From Ottelia alismoides (lineage: Eukaryota; Streptophyta; Magnoliopsida; Alismatales; Hydrocharitaceae): 64,000 nt of DNA. The notes beneath the pieces were generated by a model. The model was not told the DNA's origin and did no database searches. It saw only the letters and a list, made by a program, of their open reading frames with translations. Every line of letters begins with the position of its first letter. Within the stretch, counting starts at the first letter, position 1. The DNA lies in the NCBI GenBank assembly GCA_037367405.1, contig JAZKJV010008264.1, positions 930,001-994,000 of the forward strand. Reading direction: 5' to 3'. A program made the translations under genes and the position numbers. Positions 22,358 through 33,760 of this stretch are shown one piece after another.

Positions 22358-23330
22358 AGATACACATCCCGATGAATACTAACAGTTTGTTATTACTCAT
22401 ACTGATTTATACTTGTATATGCGCATAGCTTCACAATTATGATACAAATAATGTTGTTAATTGTAACATAATGAAACTTTCTGTAAATTATGGTTAAAAT
22501 TCACTCCTAGCTCTTCCTCGCTAGTCTTCAGCTGCTTCTGTAAAATTATATCATTGTATGTAAAATATTGATCTTATTTGTAAAAATTATAAGATGTATT
22601 TCAATGCTCGATAACTAATGACTTTCTGGATAGATTAGAGTTTTCCAATGATCGAAAAACTTCTTATACTTTAAAGATTAACATCACGATGATGGGTGTA
22701 CGATGATTACTAATTGTTTGTTATTCTTCAAATCATGTATATATTTCTAAAATAATGAAAATTTACGTAAAGTATCGCAATTCGTTATTGTGGAAACAAT
22801 TATGGTAACAATTGCAATCTTTCAGACAATAATCTAGTCGTAAAATAATGAAACTTTCAGAAAATTGCAAACTTTCATCAAAGAATCTTTCGGAAAATTA
22901 CATTCTTTCTGTCAAGAAAATAGTTGTAAAATAATGAAACTTTATGTAAATTATTTTAACGATTTGTAAAATAATAGCATGGTATGTAAAATATTGATAA
23001 TATTTGTAAAAAGTATGAGATATATTGCAATGCTCGATATCTAAACGGCTTCCTTGTTAGATTAGAGTTTTCCAATGATACAAAAACTTCTTATACTTTA
23101 AAGATTAACATCACGATGATGGGTGCACGATGATTACTAATTGTTTGTTATTCTTCATTATTACATATCATGTACAAGTTTCTAAAATAATGAAAATTTA
23201 CGTAAAGAATTGCAATTCGTTATTATGGTAACAATTATGTTAACAATTGCAATCTTTCAACCAATAATGTAGTTGTAATTATGGGTGCACGATGATTACT
23301 AATTGTTTGTTATTCTTCATTATTAATTTA
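22330..23330 (+). repeat. Tandem repeat of ~426-bp units between the two MULE genes
   Basis: Two long units (22539-22963 and 22964-23280) share GATTAGAGTTTTCCAATGAT, CTTTAAAGATTAACATCACG and the following AT-rich text. A third partial copy of the middle starts at 23281. A diverged first copy overlaps the last codons of the upstream gene (22330-22420), so the unit probably arose by duplication of that gene's 3' end. Five GTAAAATA motifs lie within it. Confidence 0.75.
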
Positions 23331-23717
23331 TAATCAACTTTATAATCAACTGGCTTACGGAAATGTGTAAACTTTATAATCAAAGCTCTGAAATACTCTA
23401 TGTTATGATAATACCAAGGGATACATCTGATATGAAACAACATAAATAACACATTGTTTGAATTCTACAAAAAATGAACAAAGAACAATAAGCAACAAAA
23501 ATACATAAAAATAAATAATCTAAGTCTGATAAGCATCCAAACGTCAAAGCTCATTTGCAGCCAAGAATCTTTCAGAAGATTGCAAACCTGCAAAAACAAA
23601 CAGAATGAAAAGGAAAATAATAAGCAATATTAAAATGGTTTATATGAGATGTATAAAATGTTGCAACAAAATATAAAAAAAATATACTCTTACTTTATAA
23701 GAATTTGATCAAATCAC

Positions 23718-26618
23718 TTTAATTTCGTTCATCTTCAACTGCACAATAAAACACAAAGATTAGTGAACAAAAAAAACATCTCAATAAACAACGAATGTTA
23801 AATATTTACCATGATTCGCAGATTTGTTATTAGGACAATTCCTAGAATCGTGTCCAACATTGTATTTGAGGCAAGATTTGCATTGTCGGCCTCTATTTCT
23901 TCTCATTTCAGATTCCGATCTAATACGATTGCCAACGCCCTTAGGTCTACCACCGCGACCACTTCCTTTCGTTCTAGCAACATTAGGTTCTTTAACAGCT
24001 GGTTCAGTAATCATATCTGGAACATTTGTATTGTTCACTGTTGTAGAACTCGAAGAAGGTTTGTTACTTATCATGCGATCAATGTTGCTACATAAATCAC
24101 TTAATCTTTCTTTGGCAAATAAGAATATATCCTCATCCTGTTCAACCGAAGCTGAAATAATATGCGAACACAATTTATTTAGCTGAGACGACCTTTCTTG
24201 GTGTGCAACTTTCACATAAATAGGATAATTTCCTGATTTTTTAATGGTTCTTATCCACCTTTTCAATATATATTCCTCATTCAAACGCTTTGTATCTTCA
24301 ATACTGCAAGTATGTGCCTACATGGATATCCAAAGAATTGCATATTCTTCCATTCACAAACAAGAAAGTCGCTTTCCGTTGACGATGAAACACATAATTC
24401 TTCATCAGACTTCCCAATATATGACACAAAATATTGACAGTAATCCAGTGAGTTCAGATGAGTTCGAACATTAAGTTCCTTCACTTCGTTCAATTCATAT
24501 CGAAATTTGTAAAATATGAACTTGGTGTATATACGAACCATCTGTACCTCCATCTTCCATTTGAAGTTTGATTTTGGAGTGTAAACATCACCAATGTTAT
24601 CCATGTCATTCTCTCTTTCCCTGCGTCGTTGAATTGCACTTTGAAATCTACAGACAAATTCTAGCAAGGAGTTCTGTTTAGTGATGTGATGTTGCAAAAA
24701 TGCATTCATGCTTTCACTCCTCTGTGTACTGCGCTGACCAGCCCAAAAATAATCCTTAAGATATAAACTAATCCATTTAAATCTGATACTATACTTCTCA
24801 TTCAACCAGACATTAGATGATAGATCATACTGATCAATTATCTTGCACCAACCTTGCTCAAATTCCCTTATAGTTATACTTTTCCATACAACTATGGAAA
24901 ACGCAGATAGAACTTCATTTATATCTTTAATCTTTCCAAGCTTACTTTTAAGCATGGCCATTATATGCCAAGTGCAGAATTTATGAACAGTATGTGGGAA
25001 GCATATCCTAACAGCTGCACAGATTGCCGGATCTTCATCTGTGATTATAGACACTGGATGTTTGCTCATTACTTCTAGAAATCTCTCAAATAACCACGAG
25101 AATGACTCGGTTGTCTCCCTGCTCATGAACGAATTCCCAAAGAAGATTGTGTAACCGTGATGGTTAACACCACAAAAAGATCCAAATACCAGGTTGTATT
25201 CATTGGTCCTATATGTTGTGTCGAACGATATTGTATCTCCGAATAATTTGTAATCCTCAATGGAGGCACTATCAATCCATATACACTAAGTAAGCCTGTT
25301 ATCATCATCGGTTGTGTAAGCATTGTAAAATTCAGGGGTATTGGCCTTACAACTTTCAAAATGTTCAATTAGAAGGTGCACATCCATCCCAATACGTTGT
25401 TTTTTCTCCTTTCTGTTCAAGTTATAAATATCTCGAACAATACTACCAACTTGACCACTGGACATGTTTATGAAAGCTGACTGCTTGGATACAGGTATGT
25501 TTACATCATTCATTGACTTCACAAGCATTTTTGTGGCTTTTGAAAAACGTCTATTTGGTCTGAGGTATCTGCGTTTAGATGGAGAAACAAGATTGTGATT
25601 GTGATCAGGTTCAAAATTCGATACAAACCAATCATTGAGATCAGGCCTATATGAGACAGACATGAAAGCTTTGCACCCAGTCCTTGATATGCCAACACGG
25701 CGCTCCTCCTTATAAAAAAATACATTCATCACTCTCATCACTTATTGCATTGTCCACTGACATTGTTTTATCTGTATTTTTAGAAAACCCCTCTTTCCAG
25801 CAAACAAAAGATTTAAATATAATTTTGTGCTCCTTGGAAATCTTATCTTTACCAACTCTAGAGCTTGCTTTCCTAACATTGAATCCAATCTCAGTTGCAT
25901 ATGCCTCATAAAATTTAAATGCATCTTCAATAGATAGAAATATTTGGCCTATATGCGGTGTGATACCATTGACAGGGTCACTGATAGAGCAGTTATCTGA
26001 AATTCATTAGAAATATGGTTGCAAAAATTAGTTATTTTTAATTCAAAGTATTACCTATAAATGTAAAATAATGACAGAAAATGTAAACTGATGCACGTAT
26101 ATGTAATTTATCGGATAATGGACTGGAAATGGCACCATTTGGATGATATTACATCGAATCATATAATGTAAAATGATGTTCAAGATTGTAAATTGTAGTT
26201 CATTAATGTAAAATAATGAACTATACCACCAAATATACATAATTTACGTAATTTGAAAATTTTTTTTACAACAACATATAAATGAACAAAGGCCTGTATT
26301 ACTTTGAAACATCTGTGTAGTTCAGCATACCTGGTTGATGTAAATTATCATCAACTCGTGGCCCGAGTCCAATAACTTCACCCTCTCCGTCAGATAACTG
26401 GAGATAATAAATATAATAATGTCACATATTAAAATAAAAAAGCCCAAAATATTAAAGCATAATACGACTTCGATTCAAGAACCAGATCGTCTTTCAACCA
26501 AAATTACAATGTTTCTCGTGATTTGCATAAATAACATTATTAAAGGGAAATGAAAAACGTATATTACCTGGGCATTATCTCTGTAAAATTCTGGATCTAC
26601 TGTTTCGCCGATTTCCAT
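23718..26618 (-). pseudogene. FAR1/FHY3-type MULE transposase, nearly intact
   Basis: Exons on the - strand: 26568-26618 (MEIGETVDPEFYRDNAQ), 26331-26397, a long exon from 25996 to about 23806, and a last short exon ending near 23718, all with GT/AG borders. Domains in order: FAR1-type DNA binding (EDAFKFYEAYATEIGFNVRK ... DHNHNLV), MULE transposase with D in FGDTISFDTTYRTN, D in IITDEDPAI and E in RSTQRSESMNAF, a SWIM-like zinc finger (CEW...GYPCRHIL), and a C-terminal zinc knuckle CKSCLKYNVGHDSRNC (CX2CX6HX4C). Lesions: one extra base in the seven-base homopolymer at 25714-25720, a TAG at 25286-25288 in an otherwise continuous frame, and a one-base shift near 24298. In the SWIM motif the second Cys is Trp. 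The catalytic triad is preserved, so inactivation looks recent. Confidence 0.88.
26060..26215 (+). repeat. Right subterminal motif array (GTAAAATA)
   Basis: TGTAAAATA/G copies at 26062, 26168 and 26208 lie in intron 2 of the transposase gene. They continue the same-orientation series at 22560, 22840, 22926, 22966 and 22986. All are the reverse complement of the left array. Confidence 0.5.
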
Positions 26619-26908
26619 TGAATTTCAAGGAGATATGTCGAGAAATTCTGAATACTGATTCAATGAATCGTTAAGGAAGAAAACATATTTTAGGAAGACA
26701 TCGCATTCAATTCGAACATAACCAATCCGCTAGAAAATAGGAATTCAATTGATTTCCACCATATCTGTCGTCATTAATAGAACATAATAAATTTCTATAA
26801 ATAGAATTTCATTAATAGAGTCGTAGTGGTATCGACTCTCTAAAGGTGGTTTTTACTGGGGCCGTCGATTGTAATCTGACAGGTATTTTTATTTGTCGCA
26901 CAGGGATT

Positions 26909-26939
26909 GAAATGAGGCGCCACCTCAATTCAAGTTTTT

Positions 26940-26941
<2 letters not shown>
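26909..26941 (-). repeat. Right terminal inverted repeat of the MULE
   Basis: Reading on the - strand from 26941: GGAAAA then ACTTGAATTGAGGTGGCGCC. It directly abuts the (TA)n tract 26942-26981. Confidence 0.8.
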
Positions 26942-26981
<40 letters not shown>

Positions 26982-26983
<2 letters not shown>

Positions 26984-27334
26984 TAAAATGTGGTTGCTCC
27001 TTGGGAGGAGACAACAGGTTGCTCCCACCTACATTTTCTCTCTTTTTTTTTGAAAATAGAAATATGTATATTCATCACTATATCCCTCTAATATTCTATT
27101 AAAAATTCATCAGAAACAGAGACTCATACGCCATTCATCCAGAACAAGTAATTTTAACGGTCTTAGAATTGTTGTCATCGACTTGTTCTGGATGGAGGGT
27201 ATAGGAGTCTTTTTTTCTGATGAAATTTTAATAGAATGTCAAAGGGATAGATGAATATACATATTTTTATTTTAAAAAAATTAAAAATAGGGGGAAAATA
27301 CGAGTGGAAGTAGCCCGTTGGCCACATTTGACTC
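26982..27334. mobile_element. Foldback MITE, core family (unit 14)
   Basis: Starts GGTAAAATGTGGTTGCTCC after (TA)n. The core arms ATCCAGAACAAGT and ACTTGTTCTGGAT are a clear palindrome. The right end GCCACATTTGACTC is diverged and followed by (GT)n. Confidence 0.8.
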
Positions 27335-28409
27335 ATATGTGTGTGTAAACGTGTACAACAAAGGGATCTCATACGGGGAGATTCTATATTACATAAAACT
27401 GAAGATTTTAATGGCGAATATTAAAGATGATTGCCAAGTTGCAGTATTATTGAACAGGGTCCATCATTAGTGATCATCGGCACGAGACTCAATCAGTGCA
27501 CCCAAACAGTGGGGATGCATTTACCACAGTATGGAACCTCTATTACTGAGATGATGATCTTCTGCCCACCATGATAATTTTACGGTAGTCAATAATTTAA
27601 TATTCGAATTACATGATTTTGGTAGTTGACTTGGTTAGCAACGGATATTATTAATTGCTTATTCTTAAAAGTCAGAATGATTATTCTATTTGATTGCTAT
27701 ATTAATAGTACCATATCATACAATAATAATTATCCATTCATTTGTATATTTATAAGAGAAAAACAAAGAATAATTGTCGTTAAATAGAACTTAGCAATGA
27801 ACATCACATTTTTATGTGAATAACGAGAATAAATAATACATCTTGCAAGAATAATGTCATTTAGATGTAATATATTTAACATCCCTCGTTAATATTCGAT
27901 TATTTGTTGCCGTGAGTCAGTTCTTTTTGCAGTGACTACGCCAATATTGACTTATAACCATTAATAACTTAATATCCAGTGACATATTTTTCCTAATTAA
28001 ATGTATAATAATCAATATTATTCTTTTCTTTATTCTTTATATCCACAATGATTATCACATTCGTTGGTTTATTTTTCTAACAACAAATTAGATAATAATT
28101 TTTATCCATTCACTTTTCTTCAATTGGCGCTAAACTAGCAATGATTTAGACAAAATACTAACAAAAAAGTTTTCACAAAATGGCCGATATATGAACATTT
28201 AGCAACATATATGATAACCATTGCAAACTAAAAAAACAAAAGATAATTTCACCCTAAATGAATAATCTTCATTGTTGTATGTTTAATATAAGAAGATAGG
28301 ACAATGAATTTTCACATTATTAGTAATGATGTGCCGATTTTGTTTCGGCATGCTCACACGATATACCATCAAATATTCAAATTATTCGTTGCAGTAAATA
28401 TAGGACAAA
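27335..28409. other. AT-rich intergenic DNA
   Basis: About 1.1 kb. I see no reading frame, repeat or element boundary that can be supported. Confidence 0.5.
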
Positions 28410-28700
28410 TTACAATTTGGGTCCTCATTTATGGGTCTGATTTAAAAATGGATCCCGATCTTTAAATTGTAACGATTCGGATCCCAGGATCATTTAGGAA
28501 ATGGAATTATTGGGGTTCATGACGAATATGCCCTTGTTGGGAAGGAAATGGGGGTTGGGTTCCAACTTTTAAACAAGGGCATACTTGTCATTAGTTCCAA
28601 AAAGTTACTTACATTAATGATCCTGGGACCCGAATCATTACAATTTAAAGATCAGAACCCATTTTGAGATCAGACCCATAGATAGGGACCCAAATTGTAA
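28410..28700. mobile_element. Foldback MITE with ~90-bp inverted arms
   Basis: TTACAATTTGGGTCC at the left is mirrored by GGACCCAAATTGTAA-like sequence at the right. The arms stay alignable for about 90 bases (ATGGGTCTGAT, GATCTTTAAATTGTAA, CCCAGGATCA). No target duplication is apparent, so the superfamily is open. Confidence 0.7.
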
Positions 28701-28765
28701 GGGTTTAGGGTTTAGTTATATTGTAAGGGTTTGGGGTTTAATTTTAGGGTTTAGGGCTTTAATTT
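28701..28765 (+). repeat. Short degenerate telomere-like repeat
   Basis: GGGTTTAGGGTTTAG and later AGGGTTTAGGG interspersed with TTATATTG and TTAATTTT. It resembles the plant telomere unit TTTAGGG but is short and broken, so probably a chance or interstitial remnant. Confidence 0.45.
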
Positions 28766-29019
28766 TGTTTTGTTATATTGTTCTCGCAATCCTCCAATGG
28801 TTGCGAGTCAATGATCATTTGTGAAGACGAAACTGTGAACGAATGTTATTTGAGACTTTATTGGCATCGACCATGTCAATCTATTTCAAAAGAGACACTA
28901 TTTTTCCTGTCTTTTTTGTACATATCTTCCATTACAATACAAGTATTAATTAAGTGGGAGAATGGAGGGAAGACATTGCCTTCACGATGACTGTGACATT
29001 TTTATTTTATTACAACTAA

Positions 29020-29152
29020 GGGCCTGTTTGGTTGCAGTGTTGGGCAGGGTTGGCCCAACCCTGGTTACTATTCACAAGGATACTTCCTCCTCACAGATTA
29101 CTATTCACACAGCCCAAACCAACCCAGCCCAACCCTGCAACCAAACAGGCCC
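29020..29152. mobile_element. Tourist-type (PIF/Harbinger) MITE
   Basis: 133 bp with terminal inverted repeats GGGCCTGTTTGGTTGCAG and CTGCAACCAAACAGGCCC. It is flanked on both sides by TAA (29017-29019 and 29153-29155), the classical 3-bp target duplication of this superfamily. The interior has CTATTCACA pairs. Confidence 0.9.
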
Positions 29153-29155
29153 TAA

Positions 29156-29719
29156 GTGAACAGGAGAGACCTTCCTACAAAAAATCAACATCAGCTTTCT
29201 CGAGACCTTGAGCTGCCTGTGACGCATCAGCAATTGTCTTTTGCATGATCAGAACATTATATTATAGATTATTATTATTATAAGAAACCAATTGCGGGCA
29301 GCTGTTAGTTCTGCCTCCATGATTCACAATCAAAGATTCCACGATTCGATATTTCTCCGAAAGAGTACCTAATTTGCATCCGTGATTATTTTATTTTACT
29401 TTTGCTGTATTAATCTATCGGCATCGATTGACACGTGTCGACGACTTGTTAATACTACTGGCTCTTCCCACAGCTTTTAATGGGAACACCACTCCCATTG
29501 GTGTCCCATGGGGGCAATTATCTGAAATAAAAATGAAAAAGTCTTACATATTTGCAACTTGCAAGTCATTGTTATAGCGTAAGCAAATGCACGACCATTC
29601 AATACACTCTTGATGAAATGTGGTATGATTTGAACTGAATGGAATAACACTTTTGTGAAAGCATGATGTGGGAATGTGTTTAGTTGTATATATTTTGTCT
29701 TAACAACACTGCAGCTAAA
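29156..29719. other. Intergenic DNA
   Basis: Nothing recognisable. The region ends where LINE-like translation begins on the - strand. Confidence 0.4.
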
Positions 29720-32560
29720 AGAAAGAAGTCATTCTATAATCCACCATGGACCAAATTTTTGGGTGAAATGAAGACACAACTCTGCCATTCGAGAAGAGTG
29801 GGTAAATATTTCTATTAGTTCTATATCCATTTTTTAGGCCTAGTTGGGAGGGCGGCAAACCCTTACGTAGAGAAAGAGGCAATTGTTTTAACAGTCTGAA
29901 AAGCAGGGAGAAACCTAAGATCATTAACTGGGAGACAAATATAAAGCATGTTAAAATAAATCCTTCTTAACCATACAATACGTATTATGGGTATCTTTCC
30001 AAAAATCAGGATATGCAAGCTAGAGAGGATGTGGACCATTGAGCGAGACAATCCATAAGTATGAGCTTTCTCTCGGGCTAATCTTTGTTGTGGCAACAGA
30101 ATAAAATTATAAAGCAACTTGGATCCCTGCAAGTGATGATACAATGATAAGAAAGCACATAAGGTCGGACCTCCTTTAAAAAAGCAGATAGGAATGATGT
30201 TCGAGACCTATGGTCTTTTGCAATCCTTGATTTTAATAAAAGTTTGTGAGAGTTATCAATTACTGAACTTTCCATAATCAATAATTCCCCATCAACATTA
30301 ATATGTAGTTGAGAAATTTTGGCCCAAGCCACTTTAAGTTGATGGTGTTTTGTGTTTCCATTCCATATTCCATATGAAGTTTCTTCTTATTTTATAAATG
30401 TTTTCAATAATTCGTTCTCGAATTTTGACACATAATAGAATATTTATGGCGGAAGGAATTAAGGATGAATTCTACAAAGAAACATGAGCATGCAAGGATA
30501 GTATCCTTGATTTCCAACCTTGAAGATTTGAAGTAAATTTCTTAATCAAACCATCCAATCTGATGCTTTAAGGTAGTTCTTAATGGAGAATGTGAAGACT
30601 GGGTAGTTAATTGATGATGCATTGTGATTCTAACCAAGAATCAACTGAAGCAACCACACTCTTGGAAAGATTTAGGTTGTAAAAAGTCAACTTAGTTCCA
30701 ATTTTTTCTAGGCCAAAGAGCAAGGAGAAGATATGCAACATGGAGGAAAGAGTTTTACTTTTCTCAATGTCAAATTTAATTAAAAAAATGAGCTCATCAC
30801 CTACAAATTGAATATTAGTGATCGAGGACTATAGTCCCAGCTTGGAGAAATCCTTAATTTAATTGTTAGCTGCTAAGTTGAGTAGCATAGATTTCAACAT
30901 AGATATGGAATGGATGAAGAGGAGCACAGAGATGGGATCCTCTTGATGAATCCTGTGACTTGGTTTAAGAATCCCAATGAGGAGTTTTTAACCTTAAAGG
31001 AAACTCTTGTGATCTCGAGAATCACCCTAATCCAATGAATAAATCTTATGGGCACCTTAGAGCTCAAGGACAAAGTCAGACATTTCTTCTGGGTGTGAGG
31101 GGGCAAATTAGTTATATATTATTTATCTAATTTATCTTGTCATTTTTGTTGCTAGTATTTAGGGAGTGGATCCTCACGTTACATTAGAGGTGTTGTAATT
31201 TTTTTGCAAATTTGCTTCTGAAAATCCAACCTTATATATTAGTCTTTGAATAATTCTATACATATCCCCAAAATTTGTATCAAATATGAGGCCATTTGCT
31301 ATTTTATATTAATGGTTAAAATCTGGTTCTCTTTTAAATGAGATTTATATTGCGTAAATATTGATTGGACTTTTAACTACGAAGATAAAATACGAAATGA
31401 CATATGATTTAAGAGAAATTTTGAGGATACATAGAACAATAATCAAAGATTCAATCTATAAGGCTGGATGTTCAGAAACAAATTCAATCTATAAGGCAAT
31501 ATTTCAATAATTTTGTAACCGATCAAAACTAATATTTGAAAAGGATTTTCACAAAATACCCATATATACTTATACTCTGACATAAATAATCTTTACAAAT
31601 ATCACATTAACAAAAAGATCCCTAGAACACTCTTCATATTTTGAAACACACATTTATTAATGTGATATTAAGTACTACCATTAGATCTAGATTTAATATT
31701 TTTAAATAAGTAATACTAGAAAATGCTTTATATATAGGGAAGCAAACAAATATAAATATATGTACAATCTCTTATCATATATGTTACACATATTTTGACA
31801 TGTATATTTGTAAATTTGTTTTAAAATAGATAAAAATACAAATAGGATTGCAAAATACGGATACAAATATGTATCTATATAACCATATATGTAAACACCA
31901 GAAAAATATGTAACCATATCCATTTACAGATCCTAAAAAATGAAAGAGGTATCCAAATCCATATCCACATCTGCAAAGAAAATACAAAGAACTATTTTTT
32001 ATACCATATATGCTAAAATAAAAATACATATCAGTGTTCGTTTATAAATGAATATGATGGAGGACATATACAGATATATCAACATTCAATTATGCACAAC
32101 ATGTAATTGTTAATTATTGTATTTACATTATATACATATATGCATTGTTTCTTGTTGAGATATATAGGGTATATATAAGATGCCATTTTTAATTATTAAA
32201 TAATGTATTTAGATTATATATAATATTTAAAAAAATATGAATTTTGGTTTGGAGCAGGGGACCAAGCCCCCTCCCCCCTGAAGAGATTTAATGATCAGAT
32301 GCCAATGTAGACTATCAATGGCTTTTTGGAAATCGAGCTTTAGAATGATGGCCCTAGTCTTATAATGGGACCAAGAGTCAATGGGTTGCTGAGATAAATT
32401 AAAAAGCATCAGTCGTGGAACATCCATTAATCAAAGCGCATTGGAATAGAGGAATGGTATATTTGATTATTGATTTACCAAGATTTTTCGATAGAATTAT
32501 GACCGGTATGTTGATAAGGCTAATCGGCTTATTGTTCTCAATGTAGGTGTTTCAACATTG
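29720..32560 (-). pseudogene. Second degenerate L1-type LINE, reverse transcriptase part
   Basis: On the - strand: NKPISLINI...SKNLGKSI...LINGCSTTDAF near 32430-32540, ILKLDFQKAIDSLHWHLI near 32300-32340, then after an insertion FIHWIRVILEITRVSFKVKN near 30960-31060, IQFVGDELIFL (active-site position, VGD instead of ADD) near 30800, and GLEKIGTKLTFYNLNLSKS further on. Stops and frameshifts are frequent. This matches the order of plant L1 reverse transcriptase motifs. The 3' portion (to about 29720) shows only weak C-terminal-like translation. Independent of the LINE at 10.9 kb. Confidence 0.75.
31097..32280. mobile_element. Insertion of unknown type splitting the LINE
   Basis: About 1.15 kb of AT-rich DNA separates two consecutive reverse transcriptase blocks. 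It is bounded by GAGGGGGC on the left and its reverse complement GCCCCCTC on the right. No ORF of note. Exact borders uncertain. Confidence 0.4.
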
Positions 32561-33418
32561 GGATGGAGGAATGGTAGTTTCATTTTTGTAATTTGCAATG
32601 AATTCGATAATTGTTGTTATATGTTCATATAGCATAAATAATTTATTTTTTTCATCAAATTTTGTATTAATAATTATAGTTTAACAATGATTGTATAAAA
32701 CAATCAACATATGAATATGTTTCTAGTAATATAATACGATATCCATTGCACGTTTAATTAATGGGGGCAATAAATAGTATTCATCATTATAAATTAAATA
32801 ATAGAAATATGGTGATGAATATTAAACTATTCGCTAGCATAAATCAATTATATTGGTAGTGTAACAATTGGAGATAGATGGGTAAAATGAGTATCTTAAG
32901 AAGAGTTTGTTTGCATGACTTCATTAAATGTATTTTCTCATCAGAAATTGCAAAAAAGTTCTTAAAATTTGAGTTATTCATCAAGGTCGGTTAGATATCA
33001 ATAATTTAGAATGAATAATACCATTTCAATATAGAAGTTTAACTAAGAACGAAGTAGAAATGATTTCATGAAATAATTTAGAATAACTAATTCTTATAAA
33101 AATATTTAAATTTAAAAGTTTAATGGGAATTTTTCAATCTAGGTAAGATGTTTTGTTACTCTTTACATTGAAAAAAGATTGCTTGAAGATATATGAGATT
33201 GAAAAATATAAATTAATAAACGTTCTAAAAAACGACAAGAAGAAAATATTCATTAATAAGGATATGCATGGAGGCTAGGGTATAGGCCTTAGCGCATCAC
33301 AGAAGCATGAAGATCATATCAAATGCGATCTAGAGTGACTATTCAAACTAGTTTCTAGGGACATTAGAGATTAAAAATTTTAAAGAGATGAAACCACATG
33401 ATTCGAAAATACTTCTGG
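32561..33418. other. AT-rich intergenic DNA
   Basis: I see no supported feature in this stretch. Confidence 0.4.
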
Positions 33419-33757
33419 AATTATTTCATCAATATCACAAACAAGATTTAGGAATACCTCTTAAAGCATGGTGGTGATCGTTGTCTCTAAAGTAAGAGAC
33501 CACTTGTCTCAAGTCTGATCTAGCAGAGGAGATGCTTGCGAGCACGTGGATGAGATGTGTGCTTCTCATAATCCAACTTGAAGATCCGAGCAATGAATCT
33601 CTTGATTTCGTTTCATGAAATCCGACGTCTTCTTCATAATCTAGGAGAACAGAAGAAGACAAAGATCGACAAGCGATCTATCCAACAACATAATATCGTA
33701 GTGACAATGGCAACTCTCTAGGTCAAGAGGTTGACAACCACTCTTGAGAGAGGGGGG
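33419..33757 (+). repeat. Direct repeat, copy 1 (340 bp)
   Basis: Homologous to 39591-39930 (AATATCACAAACAAGAT, CTAAAGTAAGAGACC, GAGACGCTTGCGAGCA-like). It ends CACTCTTGAGAGAGGGGGG, a purine run directly before an LTR start at 33761, and so could act as a polypurine tract. Confidence 0.7.
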
Positions 33758-33760
33758 CAT

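Larger units (their letters stand above)
18259..26941. mobile_element. FAR1-type MULE inserted in a TA microsatellite (8.7 kb, two genes)
   Basis: Short terminal inverted repeats: the left end contains ACTTGAATTGAGGTGGCACC from about 18265, and the right end carries its inverted near-copy GGCGCCACCTCAATTCAAGT near 26916-26935. Both ends abut (TA)n. Inside are two convergent genes, a MULE transposase of the FAR1/FHY3 class on the - strand and a multi-exon plant-mobile-domain-like gene on the + strand, plus AT-rich subterminal arrays. A classical 9-bp target duplication is not visible, since the flanks are microsatellite. Both genes carry a few point lesions, so this copy is probably no longer self-sufficient. 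Confidence 0.85.
13908..27334. mobile_element. Colony of TA-microsatellite-flanked foldback MITEs and one large MULE
   Basis: Thirteen or so short inverted-repeat elements and one 8.7-kb element follow each other, mostly separated by (TA)n tracts (for example 14243-14277, 16303-16324, 16994-17031, 18240-18258, 26942-26981). Each unit starts GG and ends CC next to TATA. This organisation matches the known behaviour of Micron-type MITEs in rice, which insert into TA microsatellites. Confidence 0.85.

Noticed and set aside
28701..28765. Chromosome end or large interstitial telomere
   Set aside because: Only a few broken TTTAGGG-like units, with unrelated DNA on both sides.
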